In this document: in pieces, positions 20,900 through 29,595 of the stretch
Layout of the letters: every line of letters starts with the position of its first letter
Numbering within the stretch: the stretch's first letter is position 1
Assembly (NCBI RefSeq): GCF_024297065.1
Contig: NZ_CP101114.1
Span: forward strand, 558,001 to 622,000
DNA from: Bartonella harrusi
GTDB taxonomy: Bacteria; Pseudomonadota; Alphaproteobacteria; Rhizobiales; Rhizobiaceae
Direction: 5' to 3'
DNA length: 64,000 bases
Program-made: the position numbers and the translations under genes
The notes under the pieces: model-generated
What the model saw: the letters and a program-made list of their open reading frames with translations, nothing else
What the model was told of the DNA's origin: nothing
The model's database searches: none

Positions 20900-22405
20900 T
20901 TAACCAATTTGTTCTGGAAGATAATTACTATCTGCCAGATCACTGAAGCGTGTGTAATCAGACTGAAAGGCAAGATGAACGGTCCCTGTTGGTCCATGGC
21001 GTTGTTTTGCAACAATAACGTCAGCTTTTCCAAAAGCTTTGTCCATTGTATTTTGCCATCTTTCATATTCAAGAGTGCCTATCTTTGGCTCTTCATTTTT
21101 GAGATAATATTCTTCACGGTAAACAAAAAGAACGATGTCAGCGTCTTGCTCAATAGAACCAGATTCACGCAAATCAGAGAGTTGTGGGCGTTTATCTGTT
21201 CGATTTTCAACTTGGCGCGAAAGCTGTGAAAGAGCAATGATGGGAATATTCAATTCTTTCGCCAATGCTTTTAATCCTGTGGTAATTTCTGTAATTTCCT
21301 GAACACGGTTTTCAGATGAACGTTTTGAATTGCTTGTCATTAACTGAATATAGTCAATAATCAAAACGTCTAAACCGTGTTGCCGCTTGAGACGGCGTGC
21401 GCGTGCTGCCAATTGTGTGATTGATATACCACCCGTTTGATCGATATAAAGCGGTGCTTTTTGTAAACGATTCATAGCACGGATAATTTTTGCAAATTGC
21501 TCTTCTGAAATATTCCCACGGCGGATATCAGAAGAAGAAACTTCGGTTTGTTCAGAAATAATACGGGTTGCCAGCTGTTCTGATGACATTTCCAGCGAGA
21601 AAAATCCAACAATGCCGCCTTCATTCTCTTGTGTTTTTCCATCACGATTGCAAGCATTGGCAATATTAAAAGCAATATTGGTTGCAAGTGAAGTTTTTCC
21701 CATTCCAGGGCGCCCGGCGAGGATAATAAGATCAGATTTTTGTAATCCTCCCATTTTTTCATCAAGTGTTTTAATGTGAGTCGCTATTCCTGATAAGTGT
21801 GAGGAACGCTTTTTAGCCGCACTTGCCATTTCAAGTGCTTTTTTGATAGCCTCATTGAAGTTCTCAAATCCCCCTCCATATTTTCCCTTTTCTGCTAATT
21901 CAAATAAATGTTGTTCAACGGTTTCAATTTGTCTAGAGGGTGTGAGTTCTACAGGAGCATCAAAGGCTGTATTGACAACTTGAGTTCCAATATTAATCAA
22001 GGAGCGTCGGAGAAAAAGATCATAGATGATCCGTCCATAATCTTGAGTATTAATGATTGTTACGGCTTCTTTTGTTAAACGAACAACGTAATTATATACA
22101 GTAATATCGGCAATTTTTTCTTCCGCTGGAATAAAAGGTTTTATGGTAACTGGATCGGCAATTTTTCCTTTTTCGATAAGATGAGATAAAACAGCGTAGA
22201 TTTTTTGATGGAGTGGTTCAAAAAAATGTTCGGGCTTCAAAAAATCTGCAACACGATCATGAGCATCATTGTTGATAAGAAGTGCTCCAAGCAAGGCTTG
22301 TTCAGCTTCAATATTATGTGGGAGTTGTTGGAAAGAAGAGGGGTCTTCTTTTTGTGAAGAGCTAAAATTAATGACGCTGGTTTCTTCCATAACAGTTTTT
22401 CTCAT
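20900..22405 (-). CDS. dnaB: Replicative DNA helicase
   Basis: The roughly 501-aa hexameric helicase opens DNA at the replication fork. The N-terminal domain begins at LPHNIEAEQALLGALL. The RecA-like domain has Walker A GRPGMGKTSLA and Walker B LIIDYIQLM, followed by the SQLSRQVE segment. No intein is present. Three in-frame ATGs (22426, 22405, 22390) precede the conserved part; I used the middle one, but the exact start is uncertain. Confidence 0.95.
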   Translation of the reverse strand: MRKTVMEETSVINFSSSQKEDPSSFQQLPHNIEAEQALLGALLINNDAHDRVADFLKPEHFFEPLHQKIYAVLSHLIEKGKIADPVTIKPFIPAEEKIADITVYNYVVRLTKEAVTIINTQDYGRIIYDLFLRRSLINIGTQVVNTAFDAPVELTPSRQIETVEQHLFELAEKGKYGGGFENFNEAIKKALEMASAAKKRSSHLSGIATHIKTLDEKMGGLQKSDLIILAGRPGMGKTSLATNIAFNIANACNRDGKTQENEGGIVGFFSLEMSSEQLATRIISEQTEVSSSDIRRGNISEEQFAKIIRAMNRLQKAPLYIDQTGGISITQLAARARRLKRQHGLDVLIIDYIQLMTSNSKRSSENRVQEITEITTGLKALAKELNIPIIALSQLSRQVENRTDKRPQLSDLRESGSIEQDADIVLFVYREEYYLKNEEPKIGTLEYERWQNTMDKAFGKADVIVAKQRHGPTGTVHLAFQSDYTRFSDLADSNYLPEQIG

Positions 22406-23030
22406 CAAAATTTCACGTTTAGGCAATCAATCGAGCTCTTTATATGAAAAGAAGCAGGAGACAGAATCTTGATTTTAAGTTCAAATCTTCCTTTCAATTC
22501 TTTTTAGTTCTCTCCAATTTCTGATTCACCATTTGTGTATTACTGGAGCTTATTCCTTTACATTTTATTTTCATAATATAGAAATTTTAGAAAATATGTA
22601 AATTTTCTAGATTGCACTTTGGGTTCTCTCAAAAACACAATGCTGTGTTTCTGGTGTTTTGAGGTTATAGGATGCTAGGGTTTTAATGGTGCTATAAGTA
22701 AAATTGCTTTTCTTTATAATGACAATTATTTTAAATGAGAGAAGAGGTTACAACCAATATACCACTTTAGGGGAAGAGCATTTTTTTTAAAGCAGAGAGT
22801 TAGAAATTTTCTTTCTCTTTGAAGAAAAAAGCATAGGCGCATTTTTGCTTACTATATTTTCTGGTGTGTCATTTTCTATACAATACTGAGGGGTGTTGTT
22901 GCCATAAAAATTCAACTTCCACGATAATACAACAGAACATGTAGCCTTTTAGGATAAATGTTCTGTTATACATCAATGCTATTAAGCGATAGAAAAACAG
23001 AAAATGCAAGATAGGTAATAAAAATAACAA
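22406..23030. other. Intergenic between dnaB and rplI, with inverted repeats
   Basis: This gene-free stretch of more than 600 bases is AT-rich. It holds a 10-base inverted repeat (AACAGAACAT at 22931-22940 with ATGTTCTGTT at 22958-22967) just beyond the rplI stop, and a near-perfect repeat CTCAAAAACAC...GTGTTTTGAG near 22628-22664. Neither is followed by a strong T run. The dnaB promoter must be in the left part. Confidence 0.5.
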
Positions 23031-23627
23031 CTAAGCTTCTTTATCAATGCCCACTACATCATTATCGCCCATTTCTTCTACTGATAGCTCTTCCTCTGTT
23101 TCTGCTACGGATTCTTTTTGGGTATCATAGATCGCTTCAGCAGAAGTTAGAGTTTCACCTTCTGCTTGGCGTTGTGCCTCATTGGCTGAACGTGCAACAT
23201 TAATGACTAAAGAAATTTGAACTTCAGGGTGAAGACTAAGAGTGATGGTATGAAGGCCAATAGTTTTTATTGGATGATTCAGCTCAATCTGATTGCGTCC
23301 AATAGAAAAGCCCTCATTTGTTATAATTTCGGAAATATCGCGTGTTGATACAGATCCATAAAGTTGTCCTGTTTCACCCGCTGAACGAACGGCAACAAAT
23401 GATTTGCCGTCAAGTTTTTCAGCGATTTTTTGTGCTTCACTTTTGCGTTCAAGATTACGCGCTTCAAGTTGTGCACGTTGCATTTCAAAATGTCTTTTAT
23501 TAACTTCATTAGCGCGTAAAGCTTTGCCTTGAGGTAAGAGAAAGTTACGTGCATAACCGTCCTTAACAGAGACAACATCACCCATTTGACCAAGACGAGG
23601 AATGCGTTCAAGTAGAATAATATCCAT
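23031..23627 (-). CDS. rplI: 50S ribosomal protein L9
   Basis: The 198-aa protein binds 23S rRNA domain V at the base of the L1 stalk. The N-terminal [19 protein letters not shown] and the [13 protein letters not shown] motif are characteristic. It is longer than the roughly 150-aa E. coli protein because of an acidic C-terminal tail with many Glu and Asp. It is separated from rpsF-rpsR by the DUF2232 gene. Confidence 0.95.
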   Translation of the reverse strand: MDIILLERIPRLGQMGDVVSVKDGYARNFLLPQGKALRANEVNKRHFEMQRAQLEARNLERKSEAQKIAEKLDGKSFVAVRSAGETGQLYGSVSTRDISEIITNEGFSIGRNQIELNHPIKTIGLHTITLSLHPEVQISLVINVARSANEAQRQAEGETLTSAEAIYDTQKESVAETEEELSVEEMGDNDVVGIDKEA

Positions 23628-23652
23628 AGTTTTTCCTTTCGAACAAATAAAT

Positions 23653-24633
23653 CTAGTGAAGTTTTTTGCGTGATTGAAGGTTATATTGAATGGTTGCCCA
23701 AATTCCCATTAAGAGCATCATGAAAGAAATAGGTGGAGCAAAAACGACAGTTAAGATGGCAATATAAACAAGAGAGAGGATAATAATCCGGCCATTGATT
23801 CCTTGTGTAATATTATGGAGATATGCTAAACCACTGATTGAGATAATAACAGTATACGCAATGCTAAAGACACGTATGCTCAAATTAAGAGGAGCACTCA
23901 ATTCAGCCATTGATACGAGGCAAACAACAATAAAAATAATAATTCCAGAAATTGGAAAACGGAGAGTCTTACTCCAATCATCTCGAGGTCTTTTCAACCA
24001 CTTCATATGTTGAGCTGTAATTATTGAAAAATAAAGATTACCAATGAGAAAAAGTAAACTATAAATTGTGAGAGCAATAGCTGTTAAAGTTGCTGTATTT
24101 GCCATGACAAAGTCGCTAAAAGCGCGGATATCAGTTTCCTTGAGTGATGGCGATTGTTGCAGAGCTTGTACTATGTTTGCTGTAACTTTTTTTATAATAA
24201 TGGGTGTGGATGAATGGGTTTGAATATAAACTCCGATAAAGGCTGCTATAAGAGCAATAAAGTTCGTTAAATGAAAAATAATCGATGATAATGGATACCA
24301 TATCAGAGTGTTTTTCTTATGGTCTGGTCGTGCAAGTCCAAGGAGCCAAGAAGCATAGACAGCAGGAAGAAAAAATAATAGCATAAAGCTAAGAGCAATA
24401 TAGGTATTCGTGGTTATGATAAGAACAATCGTCGCACTTATGAGAGCAACGATGCTGGCTAATGTCCCTTGACCGAACGCAACAATAAAAATTGGCAATG
24501 AAAGAAAACAACCAAGAAGAAGAGAAAAATAGGGTACGACATTTGCAACGCTGATAAGCGCCATCCCTATTACAACAGCAAAAAGCCCCGCCAAAATACC
24601 GGTCATTATCTTATAAACATGAAAATCGCTCAT
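23653..24633 (-). CDS. DUF2232 (YybS-like) membrane protein
   Basis: The 326-aa protein is dominated by about eight hydrophobic segments. Its place between rpsR and rplI is the usual location of the DUF2232/YybS membrane protein. No catalytic motif is visible and the function is unknown. It starts about 150 bases after rpsR and precedes rplI by 25 bases. Confidence 0.78.
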   Translation of the reverse strand: MSDFHVYKIMTGILAGLFAVVIGMALISVANVVPYFSLLLGCFLSLPIFIVAFGQGTLASIVALISATIVLIITTNTYIALSFMLLFFLPAVYASWLLGLARPDHKKNTLIWYPLSSIIFHLTNFIALIAAFIGVYIQTHSSTPIIIKKVTANIVQALQQSPSLKETDIRAFSDFVMANTATLTAIALTIYSLLFLIGNLYFSIITAQHMKWLKRPRDDWSKTLRFPISGIIIFIVVCLVSMAELSAPLNLSIRVFSIAYTVIISISGLAYLHNITQGINGRIIILSLVYIAILTVVFAPPISFMMLLMGIWATIQYNLQSRKKLH

Positions 24634-24785
24634 TTATCGCTGTCCTGCCGTTTGCAGTTAGGGGCATTACAATACCTCAACTTTTGGTATCTTTATACTC
24701 TTCGTATAATCCACAACCAGTTTTTATTAAATCATATAAGAAAAGCAACTGGGGTGTTCCCCCAGTTGCATAATATATTAACAGC

Positions 24786-25034
24786 CTACTTTATAACGTA
24801 TGGGAGTAATCCTAGAAAACGAGCACGTTTAATAGCATTCGCTAACTCACGCTGTTTTCTCTGACTGACGGCTGTAATACGCGAAGGAACGATTTTTCCT
24901 CGCTCTGAAATATAACGTTGCAACAATTTGACATCTTTATAATCAATTTTTGGAGCATTCGCACCTAAAAACGGACATGTTTTACGACGACGATGAAAAG
25001 GACGACGTGCTGCAGTTTGATTCATATCGGTCAT
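24786..25034 (-). CDS. rpsR: 30S ribosomal protein S18
   Basis: The 82-aa protein forms a dimer with S6 on the small subunit platform. The RKTCPF and the [19 protein letters not shown] segments are diagnostic. The start ATG overlaps the rpsF stop by one base (TAATG), so the S6 and S18 genes are translationally coupled, which suits equal production of a heterodimer. Confidence 0.96.
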   Translation of the reverse strand: MTDMNQTAARRPFHRRRKTCPFLGANAPKIDYKDVKLLQRYISERGKIVPSRITAVSQRKQRELANAIKRARFLGLLPYVIK

Positions 25035-25441
25035 TATTCTACTCCTTCTATAACATCTTCACGTTGGCGACGCGGGGAGCGATACCGCTCTTCATCGTGA
25101 CCAATGTGATCATTACGATCAATACGTGAAAATATAGGAGATTTTTCTTTTTCGTGTTTTTCTACGCGAATGGTCATATAACGCAAAATATCTTCATTAA
25201 TACGCATTTGACGTTCAACTTCAGCAATTGCTGTTGCTGGTGCATCGATATTAACCAGCACATAATAAGCTTTACGATTTTTGCGAATACGATAAGCGAG
25301 AGGGCGAAGACCCCAATTTTCTGTACGCCCAACTTTCCCACCGTGCGCTTCAATGACCCCTTTATAGGTACTTAACAGTTCATCAATTTGCTGCGGTGCA
25401 ATGTCTTGCCGAGCAAGGAATATATGTTCATAAAGAGCCAT
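25034..25441 (-). CDS. rpsF: 30S ribosomal protein S6
   Basis: The 135-aa protein binds S18 and 16S rRNA. The N-terminal [13 protein letters not shown] and the [18 protein letters not shown] segment are typical, and a charged C-terminal tail follows. I chose the ATG at 25441; an in-frame ATG at 25459 adds six residues. A structured leader lies upstream at about 25560-25630. Confidence 0.95.
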   Translation of the reverse strand: MALYEHIFLARQDIAPQQIDELLSTYKGVIEAHGGKVGRTENWGLRPLAYRIRKNRKAYYVLVNIDAPATAIAEVERQMRINEDILRYMTIRVEKHEKEKSPIFSRIDRNDHIGHDEERYRSPRRQREDVIEGVE

Positions 25442-25559
25442 TGCTTTGCCTTTCTTCAATTAAACTTTACCGGTTTTAGCGCAAAGCCTCTGCGACTTGT
25501 CTTTTTTGGAAATCCAAAGAAGAAAGGACGCGCGTACAATTTGAGACATCCGAGAGCGG

Positions 25560-25630
25560 AGACACAGGAGGTCGGAAACATTGCGTTTCCTACTGATAAC
25601 TCTTCAGTCCTCCGTTCAACCTCCAGCTAA
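25560..25630 (-). promoter_or_regulatory. Candidate S6:S18 leader RNA of rpsF
   Basis: On the minus strand, about 120-190 bases upstream of rpsF, a hairpin GGAAAC/GTTTCC with a five-base loop is nested inside an outer GGAGGT/ACCTCC pairing, with an unpaired CCG-containing segment between them. This resembles the S6:S18-binding leaders described for bacterial rpsF operons, where the ribosomal proteins repress their own synthesis. The match is by eye; an alternative GGAGG partner exists nearby. Confidence 0.4.
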
Positions 25631-25792
25631 AATGCCGGTAACAAACGTTTGACGTTTACAACTTATCTTTTAGAATAGCAAGCTTATGTGCATAAAAAAA
25701 TCGATTTATTAAATCTTGAGATATTTTTTATACAGTTCACTCTTTTTACAAAAAGATGATGCTGTAAAGCTATGAACATGAAGGGAAGAAGA

Positions 25793-26371
25793 ATGAATTG
25801 TTTAAACCAGATTGATGTTGCACTCTTTGAAATGCTTGCTGGCAATCATCAATCTTGGCCGGTTTTAATTTTGTTTAGTATTTTTTGTGCGAAGTTTTTA
25901 ATTTACATTATTCCATTACATCTCTGTGTGTTGTGGTTTTGTGGTCAAGAGAAGGAACGACGCGTAGCACTAAGCATTGTTATGAGTATTTGTGTGTCTC
26001 TTTTTATAGGTTATCTCATTTCTCTTATTTATTTTCATCCACGTCCATTTGTTGCGGGATTGTCAATACCATTGATTAAACATAAAGCAACAGCCTCTTT
26101 TCCTAGTAATCATGCCTTGACTATTGCATCTTATACAGCAAGTCTTTGTTTTTATAGATATAAAGTCGCATCTCAGTTTGCAACGGTATTTTTATGTTTG
26201 ATTTGTTGGGGACGTATCTTTGTTGGTGTACATTATCCTTTTGATGTTTTGGCTGGTATAATTTTAGGCAGCCTTATAAGCTGGGGCGTTATTCAGTTTA
26301 TAGTGCCATATTTTCCTAAGTTTCTCTATCAAATTCCGCTATCGATTAAGAAAAGACATAAAAATCAATAA
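25793..26371 (+). CDS. PAP2-family phosphatase
   Basis: The 192-aa membrane protein has the three phosphatase motifs of the PAP2 family: HPRPF, then FPSNH (the usual PSGH with Asn), then RIFVGVHYPFDVLAG. Five to six hydrophobic segments are present. It probably dephosphorylates a lipid pyrophosphate such as undecaprenyl pyrophosphate, but the substrate is inferred. I chose the ATG at 25793 because AAGGGAAG sits at the right distance upstream; ATGs at 25772 and 25778 are in frame. Confidence 0.85.
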   Translation: MNCLNQIDVALFEMLAGNHQSWPVLILFSIFCAKFLIYIIPLHLCVLWFCGQEKERRVALSIVMSICVSLFIGYLISLIYFHPRPFVAGLSIPLIKHKATASFPSNHALTIASYTASLCFYRYKVASQFATVFLCLICWGRIFVGVHYPFDVLAGIILGSLISWGVIQFIVPYFPKFLYQIPLSIKKRHKNQ

Positions 26372-26424
26372 GCCACATGAAAGGCAAGGAATTTGATGTT
26401 TAGTGATGCTATGATATTTTTTGC

Positions 26425-26695
26425 TTGAGCTTATTTTGCGGTTGGCATTCTTTGTATAGAGAGACACCATTTTATCGTCTGTCCATCCAAAGATTGCTTT
26501 AAGCTGTGAGACTGTTAAATCTGAATTAGCAGCCATGTATTGCTGCTAATTTTGGCAAAATAGGTAGAAAAATATTTGTTTAGAATTTACTTTTCTGTTT
26601 TTAAGTGAATAATATTATCTTTGACGCCTTTTCACTAATACGAACGGCATCACCACAACGGCAAGCCCGTCTATAGGAGAAGATCAATCTAGACG
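26425..26695 (-). pseudogene. Phage-type integrase remnant
   Basis: The minus strand holds the C-terminal tail of a tyrosine recombinase: AANSDLTVSQLKAIFGW followed by the SLYTKNANRK segment that normally contains the catalytic tyrosine. Upstream (about 26600-26690) another frame reads YRRACRCGDAVRIS and then FLPILPKLAA, which resemble the middle of the same protein. Roughly 60 codons between them, including the HGLR box, are missing and there are stops. The gene is dead, but it marks an old integration event next to the accessory genes that follow. Confidence 0.65.
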
Positions 26696-27479
26696 CGTTC
26701 GTGTGTTCCTAAAGTCCATGTTTATAATATTTCTCAACATCTTCTTCTGTTTAAACAGCAAATTTATTTTTATTATTGTAAGTTATTTTTTTACTTCTGC
26801 TTTTGGATTGTTTTCTAAAAGACTTTATTCAATTACCAAATTAAAAAGACCATTAAGGGTTTTTAGAGAATTTTGAACTATTGCAGCTATCTCTTTGAGG
26901 CGTTCAATACCAGCTATAAACTGTTTCTTCTCGACGGTTTGGTATGAATATTCCCTATTGAAGTACACTTTCATAAGAGTGTGTTCTCTTTGTCTTTTCG
27001 TACTTTTAATTATGCTATATCAAGAAATGCTATTACACTGTTTGAGAAGCCATGCAAAAAAATTTTCAACAAGTTTCTCTCGCTTGGATTTGGGAGATAT
27101 CAGTCCTTGTAATTGAGCAAGTGCGTTTTTGTAATTATAAACGAACTCTTGTGTTCAAGAGATTCCTCGTATTCTCATACGTTACCCATGACCAATACGC
27201 ACATACCATAAAATTTTTACTATGGCGTGTAATTTTCCTATCCAAGCTAACAGTCATGAGCATAATCGTCATCATAAACCTTAATATAGCCAAAAACCTT
27301 AACAATGTGAAGGTTTCAACCAGAACAAAATTTATTTCTATTCTATCTTTATTGGAATTGATTTGGTAAAAAAGGCTGCGAGATTTTTTTATGCCATAAA
27401 AAAATGGTTATCACCAGCTTGCCCTTCAAATACTTCGCTTTTTAAATTCTCTTGAAAGGCGCAATCTCTTTTTTCTTTT
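26696..27479. other. Degraded accessory DNA with coding relics
   Basis: No intact gene of normal size is present. On the minus strand, a 49-codon open frame with ATG at 26974 and stop at 26825 reads like real protein (GIERLKEIAAIVQNSLKTL). Around 27010-27140 a second relic reads YNYKNALAQLQGLISPKSK and then EKLVENFFAWLLKQC, and around 27280-27300 there is KVYDDDYAHDC. The last two faintly recall an IS66-type transposase, but I cannot confirm this. The tract is most likely decayed mobile DNA. Confidence 0.45.
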
Positions 27480-28367
27480 TTAGCGCACGCGTTGATATTG
27501 GCTTGCGTACCGTTTTAAAAATCCTCTTTCAACCAAGGTGCGTCTTAAACGTGCAAAATCTACAGTAAAGAGGCTGCATATCTTTGAGATTTCAGTTTCG
27601 CTATAGATTTTTTCCATTTGAAATGCCTCACTCATTTTTGTAAGCATATCTTCAGTTTCTAGGGAACGGTCACCTAAATTTTCCATATTTCGTACGTTTT
27701 TATCTTCTAGTGCTTGCCATAATGTATCTACGATTTGAAATCCCTCTTTTGTGTTTTGAATAAGACCAAGATTCAAAAGGCGATTAATGGATTTATGAAT
27801 GCTTTTAACATCTGAATCGACATGTTTGAGAATATCAGAAAGATTTTTAGCGCCAAGTATAATTGTTGCATAAACGGCGCGTAAGGTAGGAGAGGTCATT
27901 GCAGAAATCAAAGAATTGCGTATATTGCGTTTATGAAGTGCTTCTTTTCCCATGGGTAAAAGATCATTGCGAATAGGCAGTTCATTGATCTCTCTCAATT
28001 CTGATTGTAATGATTGTGAGCGCACAATTTGTTCAATACTAGTGCGTTTACGGATGATACCGAGACCACTTTGGCGATATTTGTGGTTTTCGGGCAGTGT
28101 TAAAGCTTCATAGGAGCGATCGAGTCGATAGAGGATTTCTTCCCATAGAGGGGTTCTTATGCGTCGAACACGTTGTTCGCCATTAAGGGTGACGGCTGTC
28201 GTCATTATTGGTTCGTGAAGACAGAGATAACCACCAGGAGTGATATGTTCCCAAAGTGTTATAATAAATCGCACATCATCTGCTGGAGTTCCAGCATCAA
28301 TCCAAGCAAAATCTATTGGCCCCCAAGATTTGAGTGTATTTTCATCGAGGGAGAAAAAATTATTCAT
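27480..28367 (-). CDS. Methyltransferase C-terminal half with HTH and DUF2087 domains
   Basis: This 295-aa frame begins in the middle of a class I methyltransferase fold: the first 70 residues contain FAWIDAGTPADDV and TPGGYLCLHEP, the later strands of a Rossmann fold. Residues about 155-215 look like a winged helix-turn-helix, and the last 45 residues (KIYSETEISKICSLF, LRRTLVERGFLKR) match DUF2087. The SAM-binding first half is in the overlapping frame 28360-28767. Either the gene has a one-base frameshift or the enzyme is made as two chains. No substrate is known; context suggests peptide modification. Confidence 0.7.
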   Translation of the reverse strand: MNNFFSLDENTLKSWGPIDFAWIDAGTPADDVRFIITLWEHITPGGYLCLHEPIMTTAVTLNGEQRVRRIRTPLWEEILYRLDRSYEALTLPENHKYRQSGLGIIRKRTSIEQIVRSQSLQSELREINELPIRNDLLPMGKEALHKRNIRNSLISAMTSPTLRAVYATIILGAKNLSDILKHVDSDVKSIHKSINRLLNLGLIQNTKEGFQIVDTLWQALEDKNVRNMENLGDRSLETEDMLTKMSEAFQMEKIYSETEISKICSLFTVDFARLRRTLVERGFLKRYASQYQRVR

Positions 28368-28767
28368 TAATAAATGTTACAGTGTTTTTTTCAATATTGG
28401 CATTGAGAAGTTTTTGCCATGCTTCTTCTGCTGATTGACCTTCTGCTGTAAAATCATCAATTGTGATAAGTCGTGGTTCATAAGTGTCTGGAATTCCTGA
28501 GGGGTCGAGCAGAGCTGTGCGCTCCTCCCAGTGAGAGGATTCGAGAAGTCTTTTATCTTGTTGCCATGATAATTTAGCTTTTTGAAGGGATTGAGCAATA
28601 AAGCATGTGCTATCGCCGGCACCGATTTCAATAACTGTGCGTGGTCTTGCCATTTGAATAAGTGTATAAATAAGTTCAGCACTCTTTTCTGTTCCCATTC
28701 CAGGTCTTATCAGTGGCATCTTTTTATCCTTATAAGAGAAGAAATCGCAACATTCCTGCTTTAACAA
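28360..28767 (-). CDS. Methyltransferase N-terminal half (SAM-binding)
   Basis: The 135-aa frame carries the glycine-rich SAM motif VIEIGAGDSTCFIAQ after the PGMGTEKSAELIY segment, then stops after VTFINE. Its last eight bases (ATGAATAA) overlap the start of the next frame, which continues the same fold in the +1 frame. On its own it lacks the second half of the catalytic domain. Its start overlaps the end of the upstream 224-aa gene by 38 bases; the ATG at 28719 (MPLIRPG) is a plausible alternative start. Confidence 0.65.
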   Translation of the reverse strand: MLKQECCDFFSYKDKKMPLIRPGMGTEKSAELIYTLIQMARPRTVIEIGAGDSTCFIAQSLQKAKLSWQQDKRLLESSHWEERTALLDPSGIPDTYEPRLITIDDFTAEGQSAEEAWQKLLNANIEKNTVTFINE

Positions 28768-29404
28768 AAAGCTTTATTGAATTGTCTACAGGGTGTTGAA
28801 TAGGTATCGGTGTTGCAGCTCTTTTTAAGAAATGCTTGGTTTTTTCATTAAGCCGAATTGTGCGCCCATTAAGCTGGTTGATGGCAAGGTAGCCGATGGG
28901 AGAGTGAGTGATAAAGCATGTTGGTTCTCGTAAAAGAGCTGTTGCATTATCCTCTGAAAGGGCTTTTTGATCTGTTTCAATGATTCCATGCCGCACCAAT
29001 GATATCAAAAGAATTCCAGCAGAGAAAAGAGAACCATTAAGTTGTATTTTTTTCAATGATTGTATAACACATCCTTCACGAAGTGCTTCAGATGTTTGAA
29101 AATCAAATCCACCGAATGCTGCTCCTGTTGGAAAAACAGCAGTGATAGGTTGAATTTGGCGTTTTCCAATTAAGGCGGGTTTCTCCTTCTGTATCTGTAC
29201 ATCCTTTGCCCATTGAACACGTGCCAAAGGATTTAATTCACGTGGATAAACAGCTAAAGAATTTATGGCTATCGGCGGAGTAGGTTTTTGCAATTCAAGG
29301 GAATGGATGTACTCATGACAATCATGTTGCATATAGTCTGCAAGTTGCCATACATAACCGCCTGTTCCATTGTAAAAATTTAAACCTATCGGGTCTTGTT
29401 GCAT
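28730..29404 (-). CDS. Unknown protein of the peptide-modification locus
   Basis: I do not recognise this 224-aa protein. It opens with FYNGTGGYVWQLADYM, has a His-rich HDCHEYIHS stretch, a hydrophobic stretch LFSAGILLISLV around residue 130, and ends with a region (LAINQLNGRTIRLNEKTKHF, then LFVKAGMLRFL) that looks like a winged-helix end similar in style to the C-terminus of JmjC oxygenases. No signal peptide is seen. It lies between the MFS gene and the methyltransferase on the same strand, 191 bases from the former and overlapping the latter. Confidence 0.6.
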   Translation of the reverse strand: MQQDPIGLNFYNGTGGYVWQLADYMQHDCHEYIHSLELQKPTPPIAINSLAVYPRELNPLARVQWAKDVQIQKEKPALIGKRQIQPITAVFPTGAAFGGFDFQTSEALREGCVIQSLKKIQLNGSLFSAGILLISLVRHGIIETDQKALSEDNATALLREPTCFITHSPIGYLAINQLNGRTIRLNEKTKHFLKRAATPIPIQHPVDNSIKLFVKAGMLRFLLL

Positions 29405-29595
29405 AATGTTAAATCGACTTATTGGACTCTTTCGAGATTACAAGCTTTTGAAAAATTTGTTCCTATATATTTTAGGACATGAAATCAGATTGACTCATAA
29501 GAGGTTTATATTATTTCAAAATCAACAATTCTATCGAGTAGTTGTAGCACCTTTTAGCTTGTTGCATTGTTTACTTTAGAAAAAAACGAAGGTTT

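Noticed and set aside
27371..27405. AT-rich inverted repeat TTTTTTATG..CATAAAAAA as terminator of the peptide operon
   Set aside because: The stem is almost only A-T and the spacing is too short for a stable hairpin; it may be chance in an AT-rich region.
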